Positions 15,340 to 25,043 are shown, counted from the stretch's first letter. The stretch: DNA of 64,000 nucleotides from Actinomycetota bacterium (GCA_016870155.1 VGCE01000007.1:35745-99744), one strand, 5' to 3'. A program made the numbers and translations. The notes: generated by a model not told the origin, from the sequence alone.

Positions 15340-16098
15340 CTAGGGCTTCGGCGGGCGGGGGAGGAACCCGCTCGTGCGGCGCACGTACTCGGCGTAGCCG
15401 GGGCGCCGCTCGGCGATGTCCTTCTCGAGCAGGCCCGCCCCCGACACCTTCACCAGCAGCACGGTCATGAGGATCGGGCCGATGAACCCCCATGCGCCGG
15501 CGCCGCTCTCGGCCGCGATGAGGAAGATGCCCCACCACACCATGAAGTCGCCGAAGTAGTTGGGGTGGCGCGTGTAGCGCCAGAGGCCGGCGTCGAGCAC
15601 CCGGCCCTTGTTGGCGGGATCGGCCTTGAACCGGGCCAGTTGCCAGTCGCCGATGGCCTCGAAGCCGAAGCCGATGGCCCAGGCCGCCACGCCCGCCACG
15701 GCAAGCAGGCCGAGTCCTCGGTCGGGCACGGCGGCCAGCTGCACCGGCAGTGACACCACCCACATGAGAACGCCCTGCAGGATGAAGATGGTCACGAGGC
15801 TGACGATCCAGAATGACGGCCCGCGCTTCTCGCGCATGGCGGCGTAGCGGAAGTCCTCGCCCTTGCCGTGGTTGCGCCAGGTGAGGTATGCCGACAGCCG
15901 CAGGCCCCAGATGGCCACCAGCACGAGGATGAGCAACCGGCGGCCCTCGTCGCCGTCGCCGGCGACGAGGGCCGTGATGGCCACGGCCACGAAGCCCAGG
16001 GGCCATACGGGGTCGATCACGCTGGCATCGCGCAGCGCCAGGCTGACGAGCCAGGTGATCACGACGATCGCAAGGATGACGATGGCCGAGGTGAGCAT
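15340..16098 (-). CDS. DUF1295 membrane protein (ICMT/steroid-reductase-like fold)
   Basis: Polytopic membrane protein of 252 aa with about six helices. The C-terminal signature GLWRYTRHPNYFGDFMVWWG and the following GPILMTVLL ... LLEKDIAERRPGYAEYVRRT match DUF1295, a family related to isoprenylcysteine methyltransferases and steroid 5-alpha-reductases. It likely binds SAM or NADPH and modifies a lipid; reaction unproven. It is divergent (58 nt) from a CFA/CNMT-like methyltransferase, a pairing that suggests a shared lipid-modifying pathway. Confidence 0.85.
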   Translation of the reverse strand: MLTSAIVILAIVVITWLVSLALRDASVIDPVWPLGFVAVAITALVAGDGDEGRRLLILVLVAIWGLRLSAYLTWRNHGKGEDFRYAAMREKRGPSFWIVSLVTIFILQGVLMWVVSLPVQLAAVPDRGLGLLAVAGVAAWAIGFGFEAIGDWQLARFKADPANKGRVLDAGLWRYTRHPNYFGDFMVWWGIFLIAAESGAGAWGFIGPILMTVLLVKVSGAGLLEKDIAERRPGYAEYVRRTSGFLPRPPKP

Positions 16099-16156
16099 GA
16101 TCGCGCCGTATCCGATGGGGGGAGATTCGCACGACGCGGGCCGTTACGCTCGGAGA

Positions 16157-17200
16157 GTGGAGCCCTGGTACATCCGGTTGACGGAAGATCACGACGTGCC
16201 CCGGCCGGTTTTGCTGGCTGCCATTCGCGCGCGCGTGGCCACCCGGCTGCGGCGTGAGAGGCGGGGCGGCACCGACGCTGAGAGCGAGCGCGCCCGGGCC
16301 CTGCGCCGCCGCCTCGCCGAGGCGCCGGTGGCCGTGCGCGCCGACGCCGCCAACCAACAGCATTACGAGGTGCCCGCGGAGTTCTTCGAGGCCTGCCTCG
16401 GGCCGCGCCTCAAGTACTCCTCATGCCTGTACCCAGTCGGCGTGGACGACCTGGCCCTGGCCGAGGACGCCATGCTGGCACTCACCTGCGCACGGGCGCA
16501 GCTGGAGGATGGCCACGATGTGCTGGAGCTCGGGTGCGGCTGGGGCTCGCTCACGCTGTGGATGGCCGAGCGGTACCCGGCCAGCCGCATCACGGCCGTG
16601 AGCAACTCCGCCGGCCAGCGCGAGCACATCGAGCGGCAGGCGCGCGAGCGGGGACTCGGCAACGTCACGGTGATCACCCACGACGTCACCACCCTCGAGT
16701 TGCCGGGCGATACATTCGACCGCGTGGTGAGCGTGGAGATGCTCGAGCACGTCAAGAACCACCAGGCGCTGTTCGCGCGCATCCAGGGTTGGCTTCGCCC
16801 CGGTGGGCTCTTCTTCGTGCACGTGTTCACCCACCGCGACATCGCATTCGAGTTCAGCGAGGACGACCAGAGCGACTGGATCGGCCGGCACTTCTTCACC
16901 GGGGGCACCATGCCGTCGGACGACCTGCTGTTGCACGCCGCATCGGGCCGCTTCGCCGTGCGGGACCACTGGCGGGTGTCGGGGCGGCACTACGCGCGCA
17001 CGGCGCTGCATTGGGCCGACAACCTCGTTGCCAACCGCGACCGCGTGGTGGCCATCATGGAGCGCGACCACCCCGGCGAGGGGGAGAGGTGGTTCCGTCG
17101 CTGGCGGCTGTTCTTCCTGTCCTGCGCGGGGCTGTGGGGTTACCGGGGCGGCGACGAGTTCATGGTGTCGCACTACCTCTTCGCCCCGCTTCCGGCCTAG
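16157..17200 (+). CDS. SAM-dependent methyltransferase, cyclopropane-fatty-acid synthase/CNMT-like
   Basis: 347-aa class I methyltransferase with the CFA-synthase family layout: QQHYEVPAEFFEACLGPRL, SAM motif I VLELGCGWGSLTLWMAE, then ISVEMLEH-like VSVEMLEHVKNHQ, FVHVFTHRDIAFEF and the FFTGGTMPSDDLL motif. Those last motifs are especially like plant coclaurine N-methyltransferases and their bacterial homologues, rather than classical Cfa. The substrate could be an unsaturated acyl lipid or an amine. The GTG at 16157 follows CGGAGA. The stop shares CTAG with the convergent NlpC/P60 gene. Confidence 0.87.
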   Translation: MEPWYIRLTEDHDVPRPVLLAAIRARVATRLRRERRGGTDAESERARALRRRLAEAPVAVRADAANQQHYEVPAEFFEACLGPRLKYSSCLYPVGVDDLALAEDAMLALTCARAQLEDGHDVLELGCGWGSLTLWMAERYPASRITAVSNSAGQREHIERQARERGLGNVTVITHDVTTLELPGDTFDRVVSVEMLEHVKNHQALFARIQGWLRPGGLFFVHVFTHRDIAFEFSEDDQSDWIGRHFFTGGTMPSDDLLLHAASGRFAVRDHWRVSGRHYARTALHWADNLVANRDRVVAIMERDHPGEGERWFRRWRLFFLSCAGLWGYRGGDEFMVSHYLFAPLPA

Positions 17201-18537
17201 CCGGGCGCTGGTGCCTGCGGCGCCCCGGGGCCCGGAGCGGGCGGCGGCGCGGGGGCCGGCGCCTGCGGCGCGCCGGGGCTCGGCGTGGTGATGGGCGCGG
17301 GTGTCACGGGCTCGGGCGTGGTGGTGGCCGGGGGCGCTGTGATGGGCTGGTCGGGTGCCGCCGGCGTGGTGGCGTCCACTCGGAAGCTGCGGGCGTTCAT
17401 GAGGCCGCGTGGCCAGTAGGTGGGCAGGTAGGTGATGCTGATGGCGCCCCGTCCGCCCGACGAGTGGATGATCCACTTGTTCCCGAGGCTCATCGCGATG
17501 TGCGAGGCCTGGTTCAGCGGCGTGCGCCGACCGCCGGACCCGAAGAACACCAGGTCGCCCGCCCGGGCCCTCTGCCAGGCGATGCGCTTGCCCCGCCTGC
17601 CCACGTTCATGGTGTACGTGGTGCGGCCGCTCGGCATGTTGATCTGCGATTCCGCAGCACGGTCACCCGTGTGCCAGACGTACCAGACGAAGCCGGAGCA
17701 GTCGAAGCCGCCCGCGGCCTGGGGGTCGAGGGGCGAGTTCTGGTCGAGCCATTCGCCTCCCCACACGTAAGGGTGCCCCACAAGCGAGAGCGCCCGCTGG
17801 ACGGTGGGCACGAAGATGGGATCGATGGCGGGGATCGTGAAGCCCTGCAGCGCGCGCACAGACGAGGGGATGCCCGTGCGCCGGATATACCGCCCGCGCG
17901 ATGCCATGAGCAGGAGGTCGGCGAGCCGCAGCGGCTGGGAGTCGTGGCGCTCGTACTGGTCGTCACTCGACGGGTAGTTGCGCCGCAGGCCGGCCTCGCG
18001 CGCGGTGATGGACGTGCCGAAGCCCTCGGGCAGAGTGAAGGCGCGCCCCGCGCCGTCGCGGAACTGGCCCATCTGCGCCACGGCCTTGCCCATGCGTAGC
18101 CCGAGCGTCCAGGCGCGGTTGGCGTCGTGGCCCGTGACGGGCGCGTCGAGCGCCATGGCATCGCCGGCCGCCGCGAGCCAGCCCTTCTCGAACGCGGCCT
18201 TGGCCGCGGCGCCCTGCGGGTCGTCAGCGGCCACGTCGCGCCACGCCGATCCGATGGGGCCGGCCGGCAGGCCGAGCACCGGGGTCATGAGCATCACGAG
18301 TTCGCGTCGCGTGGCGTCGCGCTGCAGATCGAGCGCCGCCACCGGTCCCGCCCACGCGCGCGCCCTCTTCAGCTCGCGCGCGGCGTCCTGCCCGAAGGCG
18401 AACGACTGCGCCACCTGGCGGTCGGCCGGCGGCTGGGCCAGCGCGACGGCCGTGAGCGCGCCGATCACCACGAAGGGCGTTGCCACGTTGACGGCCAGCA
18501 GCGCGTGGCGCCGGGAGAGGCGACGAGTGGTGCTCAT
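17197..18537 (-). CDS. NlpC/P60-family cell-wall peptidase, membrane-anchored or secreted
   Basis: Probably cleaves peptidoglycan stem peptides outside the membrane. The N-terminal hydrophobic segment (residues 13-34) acts as signal or anchor after a basic RRLSRRH stretch. A helical region of about 200 residues, unassigned, follows. The NlpC/P60 domain holds the catalytic Cys near 280 (FDCSGFVW), His near 347 (ASHIAMSLG) and a third polar site (IIHSSGG). The tail is a Pro/Ala/Thr-rich stretch with repeated GAPQAPAP, typical of a wall-spanning segment. The ATG at 18537 is chosen because it precedes the signal. It converges on the methyltransferase with a 4-nt overlap. Confidence 0.88.
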   Translation of the reverse strand: MSTTRRLSRRHALLAVNVATPFVVIGALTAVALAQPPADRQVAQSFAFGQDAARELKRARAWAGPVAALDLQRDATRRELVMLMTPVLGLPAGPIGSAWRDVAADDPQGAAAKAAFEKGWLAAAGDAMALDAPVTGHDANRAWTLGLRMGKAVAQMGQFRDGAGRAFTLPEGFGTSITAREAGLRRNYPSSDDQYERHDSQPLRLADLLLMASRGRYIRRTGIPSSVRALQGFTIPAIDPIFVPTVQRALSLVGHPYVWGGEWLDQNSPLDPQAAGGFDCSGFVWYVWHTGDRAAESQINMPSGRTTYTMNVGRRGKRIAWQRARAGDLVFFGSGGRRTPLNQASHIAMSLGNKWIIHSSGGRGAISITYLPTYWPRGLMNARSFRVDATTPAAPDQPITAPPATTTPEPVTPAPITTPSPGAPQAPAPAPPPAPGPGAPQAPAPG

Positions 18538-18646
18538 GAGGGCCCCGAGGCTAGACCCGGTGCCCGGGCGTGGCGGTTCCCCCGGAACATGTGGCACTCA
18601 TTCGCAACATCCCGCGCACATCCCCCTCGTGGGGATGCAATCCGCG

Positions 18647-20443
18647 CTACCGACCTGCGCGAAGTTCCCTCAGGTTCTGCAGCAGCAGCACGGCGGCGCC
18701 GACGATGAGGAGCACCGCGAGCGTCCATTGCCAGCGCTGCACGAGGCCGATGACGATGCTCGTGCCGATGGCGATCACCGCCACCCACACGATGAACGAG
18801 ATCAGGCGCCGCCGCGCCAGTGCCTCGAAGCCCATCACCAGCAGCACGCCCACGACGGCGCCCACCCAGTAGTAGCCGGATCCCACGCCCACGAGCAACC
18901 ACACGATGATGATCATGAGCACCGGCGTGCTGACGGCGGCCCAGATGCGCAGCAGGCGGCTGCGCACGTTCGCCGGTTCGTCATCCGTCTCGTCGGGCAG
19001 GGATTCCTCCTGCAGGTGCGCACGCGGGTCCTCCATCGCCAGGCCCCTGCTCACCGCCGCCTCCAGGGCATCGCGCTCGGCGGTGAGGTGACGCCGCTCG
19101 TTGCGCAGCGCGAGCATCGCCTCATCGCGCTGATGCAGGTCCTCGCGCCGGTCCTTCGCCAGCGCCTGGGTCACCACGTCGGCATCCAGCGCGCGGAGCC
19201 CGGAGTTCTCGCGTCGCGACGCCGTGCGCAGCATCGCCACCTCGTCATCGATAGCCCTGATGCGGGCGTGCACGCTGGCCAACCGCTCGGCCACGGCCCT
19301 GGCCGCGGCACACGGGTCGGGGTCCACCTTCTGCATGCCGGCCCAGCCCAGGGGGTCCTCCCAGCGCACGCGGTCGATGCCATCGCGCTCGTGCTTGGGC
19401 CCCGTTGGCGCCGACTCCCCGCCGAAGGGGTCGCGCGAGTCGCGGCCCCAGCGCCCGCTGAAGTCACGCACCCAGGGGGTGTCGTCCCCGATCACCACGG
19501 GCATCCACTCGCGGTCGGCGCCCGGGCCCACGGCCACGCCGTCGCCGCGGTGGTAGTCGACGAAGGGGATGCCGAAGCCCTCATCCACCGACGTGTGGTC
19601 GCCCCACGGCGTGAGCGCATGAAGGATTCGCCGGAACCACCGCACGAAGCCCCGCATCACCGGGGGATCCACCTGCACGAGCTCATCCATGGGGTTGGGC
19701 GTGTGCGAGTGCGACCCGGCCCCGGGATAGGCCACCACGTGGTCCCCCACCCATTCCACGTCGGGGTCGTCCACGCGCCGCCTGAGGCCGTCGCCCTCGG
19801 CGTCGTGCGACGAGAACGCCACCCACCGCGCCTGCAGCACGCCGTCGAGGTCGGGAGCCGCGTAGATGATGAGGTTCTCCCAGTCGGCCTCGTGGTCGTT
19901 GATGCCGTGGAATGACGACCGCCAGTCGTTCATCGGGTAGAAAAACCAGTACTGCAGCATCGTCCAGCCGGCCTCGCGCGACACGCGCCCGTAGTAGGGC
20001 GTGCCCGCGGCGGCGATCTTTTCGCGGTAGATGATCTCGCCCGCCGCCACCGAACCCCGCGGCACGCGGCCCCGGAAGAGCAGGGTGAGCCGGAAGAAGG
20101 CGTCGATGATGCGCCCCGTGATGCCCACCTGCGAGAACCGGCTCGCATCGGGCATCGACTCCCCGTGCCCCTCGCGCCGCCACTGGCGGAACTCCTTGCG
20201 CGTGAGGGGCTCCTCCACGTAGAGCAGGTGAAGCGTCTCGGCGGCGCGCCCGCGCGATATGGCGGCGAGCGAGTCGAGGTCGAGGTCGCCCGCCTCGGCG
20301 ATCTTCTTGTCCGTGCCATCGGGCATCCGCTGCCAGAGGGAGCACGCAGCCACGTACGCGCCGGTGTCCGAGGGCAGGAAGAGCTCCACGCGATTGAGGC
20401 GCAGTATCGGCTCGAAGCGGCGGAGGAGGTCGAGATCGTCCAC
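18647..20443 (-). CDS. Vps62-like domain protein with coiled coil and C-terminal membrane helices
   Basis: 598 aa in three parts. Residues 1-400 contain the Vps62-type signature: MLQYWFFYPMNDW, then NDHEADWENLIIY, and SHSHTPNP further on; family function is unknown. Residues about 410-480 are a charged heptad-rich coiled coil (LRALDADVVTQALAKDRRED, LRNERRHLTAERDALE). Residues about 500-598 carry four hydrophobic helices, ending in a short basic tail. The N terminus has no signal peptide, so the large domain is probably cytoplasmic. The GTG start is at 20443. The 109-nt gap before the NlpC/P60 gene holds no clear feature. Confidence 0.75.
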   Translation of the reverse strand: MDDLDLLRRFEPILRLNRVELFLPSDTGAYVAACSLWQRMPDGTDKKIAEAGDLDLDSLAAISRGRAAETLHLLYVEEPLTRKEFRQWRREGHGESMPDASRFSQVGITGRIIDAFFRLTLLFRGRVPRGSVAAGEIIYREKIAAAGTPYYGRVSREAGWTMLQYWFFYPMNDWRSSFHGINDHEADWENLIIYAAPDLDGVLQARWVAFSSHDAEGDGLRRRVDDPDVEWVGDHVVAYPGAGSHSHTPNPMDELVQVDPPVMRGFVRWFRRILHALTPWGDHTSVDEGFGIPFVDYHRGDGVAVGPGADREWMPVVIGDDTPWVRDFSGRWGRDSRDPFGGESAPTGPKHERDGIDRVRWEDPLGWAGMQKVDPDPCAAARAVAERLASVHARIRAIDDEVAMLRTASRRENSGLRALDADVVTQALAKDRREDLHQRDEAMLALRNERRHLTAERDALEAAVSRGLAMEDPRAHLQEESLPDETDDEPANVRSRLLRIWAAVSTPVLMIIIVWLLVGVGSGYYWVGAVVGVLLVMGFEALARRRLISFIVWVAVIAIGTSIVIGLVQRWQWTLAVLLIVGAAVLLLQNLRELRAGR

Positions 20444-20516
20444 GCGACCAGCCTACGGGAGAGGTGGCGCGGGGGCGGCACCCGGGCGCCGCCGGGGCCC
20501 GGAGTAGCCTCGCCGC

Positions 20517-20957
20517 ATGATCACATCACGCATCGGCGGCCTCACGGTCGCCCTCCTCGCCGCAGGCGCGCTGGTCGCGGGCTGCGGATCATCATCGGAC
20601 ACCGCCTCCGACACCACCGCCAAGGCCGACACGGCGACGGCAGTGGACACCAGTACCGGCCAGAAGGTGGGCGGCACGGCCACGTGCGACGCCGCATCCA
20701 TCGAGAAGGCCGCGCAGGATTCGCCGGGCTTCGAGAACCAGAAGATCACACTCGAGGACAGCTCGTCATTCAAGTGCGCCGACGGCTGGGCCTACGCGTT
20801 CATCAACGCCGGCACCGGCGACGAGGCCATCACCGCCACGGTAGTGTTCGAAGCCGAGGGCCAGTTCTGGATCCCCAAGGACCGCGCGACGGTGTGCACG
20901 GCCCCTGGCGACCAGGTGCCCGCAGCCATCTACCAGCCGGCCTGTGAGACCAACTAG
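20517..20957 (+). CDS. DUF4333-like lipoprotein
   Basis: Signal peptide with lipobox LVAGC (Cys near residue 22), then a Thr/Ala/Asp-rich linker and a small domain with two cysteine pairs (TCDAASIEKA ... FKCADGW ... TVCTAPG ... ACETN). Cysteine spacing and the length of 146 aa resemble actinobacterial DUF4333 lipoproteins; I am unsure of the family. Outer face of the cytoplasmic membrane. Function unknown. It precedes the large pentapeptide-repeat gene by 59 nt on the same strand. Confidence 0.72.
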   Translation: MITSRIGGLTVALLAAGALVAGCGSSSDTASDTTAKADTATAVDTSTGQKVGGTATCDAASIEKAAQDSPGFENQKITLEDSSSFKCADGWAYAFINAGTGDEAITATVVFEAEGQFWIPKDRATVCTAPGDQVPAAIYQPACETN

Positions 20958-21016
20958 AGGTACTGCGATAGCGCCCGGCCGGTTGGTGCGTGCCACCGCG
21001 CCGGTATCATAGGTCC

Positions 21017-22708
21017 ATGACCCCTCACGCCCCCCCTAGGCGCTCGGCGACAGTCCTCGCGCTTGGCGCGCTCATGATCGGTGGCCTGCTCGGCGGCGAC
21101 GCGGCCACCGCCGCCAAGAAGAAGACCTGCAAGCCCGCGCCCAAGGCCAAGTGCGCCGGGGTGAACCTGGCCAAGCGCAACCTCGCAGGCAAGAACCTGA
21201 AGGGCATCAACCTCAAGGGCGCCAACCTTAAGGGCGCCAACCTCAAGGGCGCCAACCTCGCCGGGGCCACGCTCACCAATGCGAAGCTGGGCCGGGCCAA
21301 CCTCACGAACGCCACGGTCACGAGCGCCCGCATGGGTGGCGCCACGGTCAATGGCGCCACCACCACCGGGCTCGTGAGCGGGTCGGTGTCGGGCACGCCC
21401 AATTCGCTGCCCACCGGCTGGCAGCTGAACACCGGATATCTCATGGGCCCCGGGGCGAACCTCACTGGCGCCAACCTCATCGGCCAGACTCTCACGGCGG
21501 TCAACCTCACGGGCGCCACCCTCACGGGGGCCCTGCTCACCGGCGCCACCGCCTACGCGAGCACCTTCACCAACGCATCCATGGCCAACGCCAACCTGGC
21601 GGGCGCCACCATCACCACCAGCACCCTTGGCGGGGCCAACCTCGCAGGCGCGTCGCTCGTGGGCATCACGGTCACGGCCAGCGGCCTGCCGGGGGCCAAC
21701 CTGACGGGCGCGAACCTCACGGCGGCCACGCTGTCGGGCACCGACTTCACCGGCGCGAACCTGTCGCGCGTAGCCGGTCGCGCCGCCACCTTCTCGGGTG
21801 CCACGCTGCGGAATGCCAACCTCACGGGCGCGGCCCTCGGCGGCAATTCGCAGAACTCCGTGGCGCTCGACGGCGCCGACCTCACCGGCGCCAACCTCAC
21901 GAACGCGGTGCTGGGCTACGCCAACGTGGCCAATGCGGTCATCTCGAACGCCGCCATCACGGGCACCGACCTGCGCAACACGACCTACGACGGCCTGAGG
22001 TCGGGTGGGCTCACCACGGGCACGGGCACGCGCCTGCCCACCGGCACCTCGGTGGTGGCCGGTTACCTCATCGGCGAGAACGTCGACCTGGTGGAGGCCA
22101 ACCTGGCGAACCAGGTGCTCACGGGGCTCGACTTCCAGGGCGCCGACCTCTCCCGCGCCAACCTCGCCGGGGCCCGGTTGGTGAGTGCCTCGCTCGCCAA
22201 CGCCACGGCCGTGGGCACCAACTTCACCGATGCCAACCTCACCGCTGCCACGCTCGGGGGCGCCGACCTGCGGGAGTCGAGCGTGGCGAGGGCGACGCTT
22301 ACGGACGCGTCATTCGACGGCAGCCTCGCGAATGCGCCGTACGGCACCGCGGGGGGCGCAAGCACTCCGCTCACGCAGAACCCGGTGACCACGCTTACGA
22401 ACATGTCTGGTCTCGCCCTCGCGGGAGTCAATCTCTCGGCTGCGGCCAAGCATTGGATTCAGGTGGACTTCACCGGGGCAAACCTCGCCGGCACCACCTT
22501 CAAGAACGACGGGCATTTCACCTATAGCGTGTTCGTCCGGTCCAACCTCGCGGGCACGGTGTTCGCTGGTAGCGGCGTAGGCGTGAAGTTCCAGAGAGCG
22601 ATCTTCACGGGCGCGACTGGCGTACCGACCATAGGCGGCACCGGGTCGTGGAGCCTCACCACCTGCCCCAACGGCACCCTGCAGAACACGGCCTGCACCT
22701 TCTCCTAG
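21017..22708 (+). CDS. Secreted pentapeptide-repeat protein, 563 aa
   Basis: Signal peptide (residues about 10-33) followed by a basic KKKTCKPAPKAKC segment and long runs of A(N/D)LxG pentapeptides, interrupted by loops with the shared pattern LPTG...GYL. The fold should be a right-handed quadrilateral beta-helix. The last third is degenerate and ends with a Cys-containing TTCPNGTLQNTACTF motif, also seen in two other pentapeptide proteins of this window. The ATG at 21017 sets the signal peptide. No enzymatic motif. Probably exported; role unknown. Its end lies 3 nt from the convergent lipoprotein gene. Confidence 0.88.
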   Translation: MTPHAPPRRSATVLALGALMIGGLLGGDAATAAKKKTCKPAPKAKCAGVNLAKRNLAGKNLKGINLKGANLKGANLKGANLAGATLTNAKLGRANLTNATVTSARMGGATVNGATTTGLVSGSVSGTPNSLPTGWQLNTGYLMGPGANLTGANLIGQTLTAVNLTGATLTGALLTGATAYASTFTNASMANANLAGATITTSTLGGANLAGASLVGITVTASGLPGANLTGANLTAATLSGTDFTGANLSRVAGRAATFSGATLRNANLTGAALGGNSQNSVALDGADLTGANLTNAVLGYANVANAVISNAAITGTDLRNTTYDGLRSGGLTTGTGTRLPTGTSVVAGYLIGENVDLVEANLANQVLTGLDFQGADLSRANLAGARLVSASLANATAVGTNFTDANLTAATLGGADLRESSVARATLTDASFDGSLANAPYGTAGGASTPLTQNPVTTLTNMSGLALAGVNLSAAAKHWIQVDFTGANLAGTTFKNDGHFTYSVFVRSNLAGTVFAGSGVGVKFQRAIFTGATGVPTIGGTGSWSLTTCPNGTLQNTACTFS

Positions 22709-22711
22709 CCG

Positions 22712-23737
22712 CTACCGCTTACCCGTCTTGAGCCAGCGGGCGCAGGCGCCCTGCACGATCTTCCAGGTCTTGGCGTCGAGGGATTCCCTCTCGGCGATGG
22801 TCTGCACGCACAGCACCTGGATGGCCTCGGGCCCCAGCCGGTACAAGCCGATTCCGTTGCCGCTGATCGATCGGTTGAGGTCGTTGGCACGCACCGCCAC
22901 CCACGCGCAGCCCTGGCCCTCGGGGCACATCTGCGCGGGCATGCCCGCGATGCGGCCCGTGGCCGCACCCAGCATGAAGTGCACGCGCGATAGCTGGCCG
23001 CCCGATCTGATGATGGCGTTGGTGATCGCCCGGGTGCCGTCGGTCCACGTGCGGTAGTCGGCGTCGCGGCTGAAGTCCGGGTACATCTCCAGCCAGTAGC
23101 TCTCGCCCTTGGCGACCGCCGTTAGGGCGCCGCTCCACTGGGCCGCCTCATCGCCCCCGGCCATGATGCCCTCGATCATCTGGATCGGGATGTACATCAC
23201 CACGCGATCGGCGTAGGTGGAGCCCCACGGCGACTCATCCTGCAGCAGCGCCATGGCATCGTTCAGTCGCTTGCCGGCGTCGCCCTTGAACTCCACGCCG
23301 ATGTCGTCGATGGACACCAGGTGCGACGTGCACGGCATGCGCTTCGTGCAGGTGGTGTCCACGGCCGTGCGCACGCGGCGGGCGATCTCCCCGGCCGGCA
23401 GCGTGGCGAGCGTCACGCCGTCGAGGCGCGCGATGCGGTAGGGCGGCTCGAGCATGGTCTGCCGCGCCGGTATCTGCCGGAACACCTGCCCCTGATCCAG
23501 TGGTCCCGGCCCCATGGGGAGGAGGCGCTCCAGGATCGTGGCGACGTTGAGCTCCGACATGTACAAGATGTGCCGCTGCGCCCCGGGGGTGGCGGGGGTT
23601 CCGCGGTTGGCCACGGCAGCGTCGCCCGCGCCCCCGCTGCCCTGTCCCGACACCATCTCCCCGCAGCCTGACGCCACGAGCGCCGCGAGGGCCATGAACG
23701 CCATGGCCAGCACGAGAAGTGGACCCCGTCGGTGCAC
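22712..23737 (-). CDS. Putative lipoprotein, 341 aa, unknown function
   Basis: N-terminal signal with lipobox VASGC (Cys near 25). The body is not recognised: it contains DTTCTKRMPCTSH and CPEGQGCAWVAV cysteine pairs that could form disulfides, and a DDIGVEFKGDAGKRLNDAM segment. No transport or catalytic motif is visible. The upstream 40 nt are shared with the divergent hydrolase gene. Likely anchored outside the membrane. Confidence 0.7.
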   Translation of the reverse strand: MHRRGPLLVLAMAFMALAALVASGCGEMVSGQGSGGAGDAAVANRGTPATPGAQRHILYMSELNVATILERLLPMGPGPLDQGQVFRQIPARQTMLEPPYRIARLDGVTLATLPAGEIARRVRTAVDTTCTKRMPCTSHLVSIDDIGVEFKGDAGKRLNDAMALLQDESPWGSTYADRVVMYIPIQMIEGIMAGGDEAAQWSGALTAVAKGESYWLEMYPDFSRDADYRTWTDGTRAITNAIIRSGGQLSRVHFMLGAATGRIAGMPAQMCPEGQGCAWVAVRANDLNRSISGNGIGLYRLGPEAIQVLCVQTIAERESLDAKTWKIVQGACARWLKTGKR

Positions 23738-23776
23738 GCATGTATGTTAGCGCCCGTGAACCAGCAGGATGCAGCG

Positions 23777-24979
23777 ATGGCCGACGCACGCTTCTTCACC
23801 GACACGGGCTTCGAGTTCGCCACGCTCATCGCGATCGGCGCCGCCCCATACGGGCTTTCGGAGGCCGGGGAGGTGCTGTCCACCGCGGCGCGCATCAGCG
23901 ACGGAGATGCCGACTCGTGGTTCGATGAATGGACCGCCACCGGTGGGAGGTGCCTCGACCAGGCCGGTGAGTGCGAGGCCGCGGGGCACGTGGTGAGCGC
24001 CAAGTGGCTCTACCTGCGGGCGTCGTTCTACCTCGGCACGGCGTTCTTCTACGTGCTCGCCACCCGTGACCCATCGCGCGAGTTGCAGGCCTGGCGACGC
24101 CATCGCGCGGCATTCGCCCGGGCCATGGACCTGTGGGAAACCCCCGTGCAGGCGGTGGAGATCCCCTACGAGGACACCCCGCTGCAGGGGTACTTCTTCT
24201 CGGGCGGGGATGGCAGCCGCCCGCTGCTCATCGCCACCAATGGCAGCGACGGCACGATGGCCGACATGCTTGGCGCCGGCGTGCTGGACGCCGTGGATCG
24301 CGGCTACCACGTGCTCATCTACGACGGGCCCGGGCAGGGCGCGGCGCTCTACGAGGACGGCCTGCCGTTCCGCCACGACTGGGAGAAGGTCGTGACGCCC
24401 ATCGTCGACTGGGCAGCGCCCCGCGCCGACGTCGACGTCGATCACATCGCGCTGTGCGGCTGGAGCCAGGCCGGGTACTGGGTGCCGCGCGCCGCCGCAT
24501 TCGAGCCGCGGCTCGCGGCGATCATGGTGGACCCCGGGGTGGTGAGCGTGGGTGAGTCGTGGACCCGCCACCTGCCTCCGCCCCTGCTGCAGTTGCTCGA
24601 CGCCGGGAAGATGGAGGAGTTCGATGCCTACATGGCCGAGGGAATGAAGGAGAACCCCGGCATCGCCCTCGAGGCCGCCAAGCGCCTGGAGCCCTACCGC
24701 ACCGATTCCCTGGCCGAGGTGCTCATCGAACTGCGCACGTGGGACCTCACCGACGTGGCGGGGCGCATCACCGCGCCCACGTGGATCTCCTCGCCTGATG
24801 ACGAGCAGTTCTGGCCCGGGCAGTCGCAGCGGCTGTTCGACCTGCTCACGGGCGTCGCCCGAAAGGTGCTCGTCCCGTTCACGGCCGAGGACGGCGCCAA
24901 CTGGCACTGCGAGCCGATGGCGCCGCGTATACGCGCGCAGCGCATGTTCGACTGGCTCGACGAGACCCTCGCGGCCTGA
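23777..24979 (+). CDS. Alpha/beta hydrolase, FrsA/2,6-dihydropseudooxynicotine-hydrolase-like
   Basis: 400-aa hydrolase with a helical N-terminal cap (residues 1-130) and an alpha/beta core: strand-turn LLIATNGSDGT, VLIYDGPGQG, nucleophile Ser in GWSQAGY, Asp in SSPDDEQFWPGQ and His in GANWHCEP. That layout and NGSDG in the oxyanion position fit the esterase-like group containing DHPON hydrolase. It probably cleaves a C-C or ester bond; the substrate is unknown. The ATG at 23777 has AGGA at good spacing; a GTG at 23756 is possible. It is cytoplasmic. Confidence 0.82.
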   Translation: MADARFFTDTGFEFATLIAIGAAPYGLSEAGEVLSTAARISDGDADSWFDEWTATGGRCLDQAGECEAAGHVVSAKWLYLRASFYLGTAFFYVLATRDPSRELQAWRRHRAAFARAMDLWETPVQAVEIPYEDTPLQGYFFSGGDGSRPLLIATNGSDGTMADMLGAGVLDAVDRGYHVLIYDGPGQGAALYEDGLPFRHDWEKVVTPIVDWAAPRADVDVDHIALCGWSQAGYWVPRAAAFEPRLAAIMVDPGVVSVGESWTRHLPPPLLQLLDAGKMEEFDAYMAEGMKENPGIALEAAKRLEPYRTDSLAEVLIELRTWDLTDVAGRITAPTWISSPDDEQFWPGQSQRLFDLLTGVARKVLVPFTAEDGANWHCEPMAPRIRAQRMFDWLDETLAA

Positions 24980-25043
24980 CGCCGCTGCGCGCGGCCCTGC
25001 CATGCTGTCGAACCTGATCCCCAACCCGACCCGAGGAGCACAC

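Noticed and set aside
21150..22250. Repetitive GGCGCCAACCTC units, looking like a CRISPR or satellite
   Set aside because: They are codons of pentapeptide repeats in one open frame, with no spacers of constant length.
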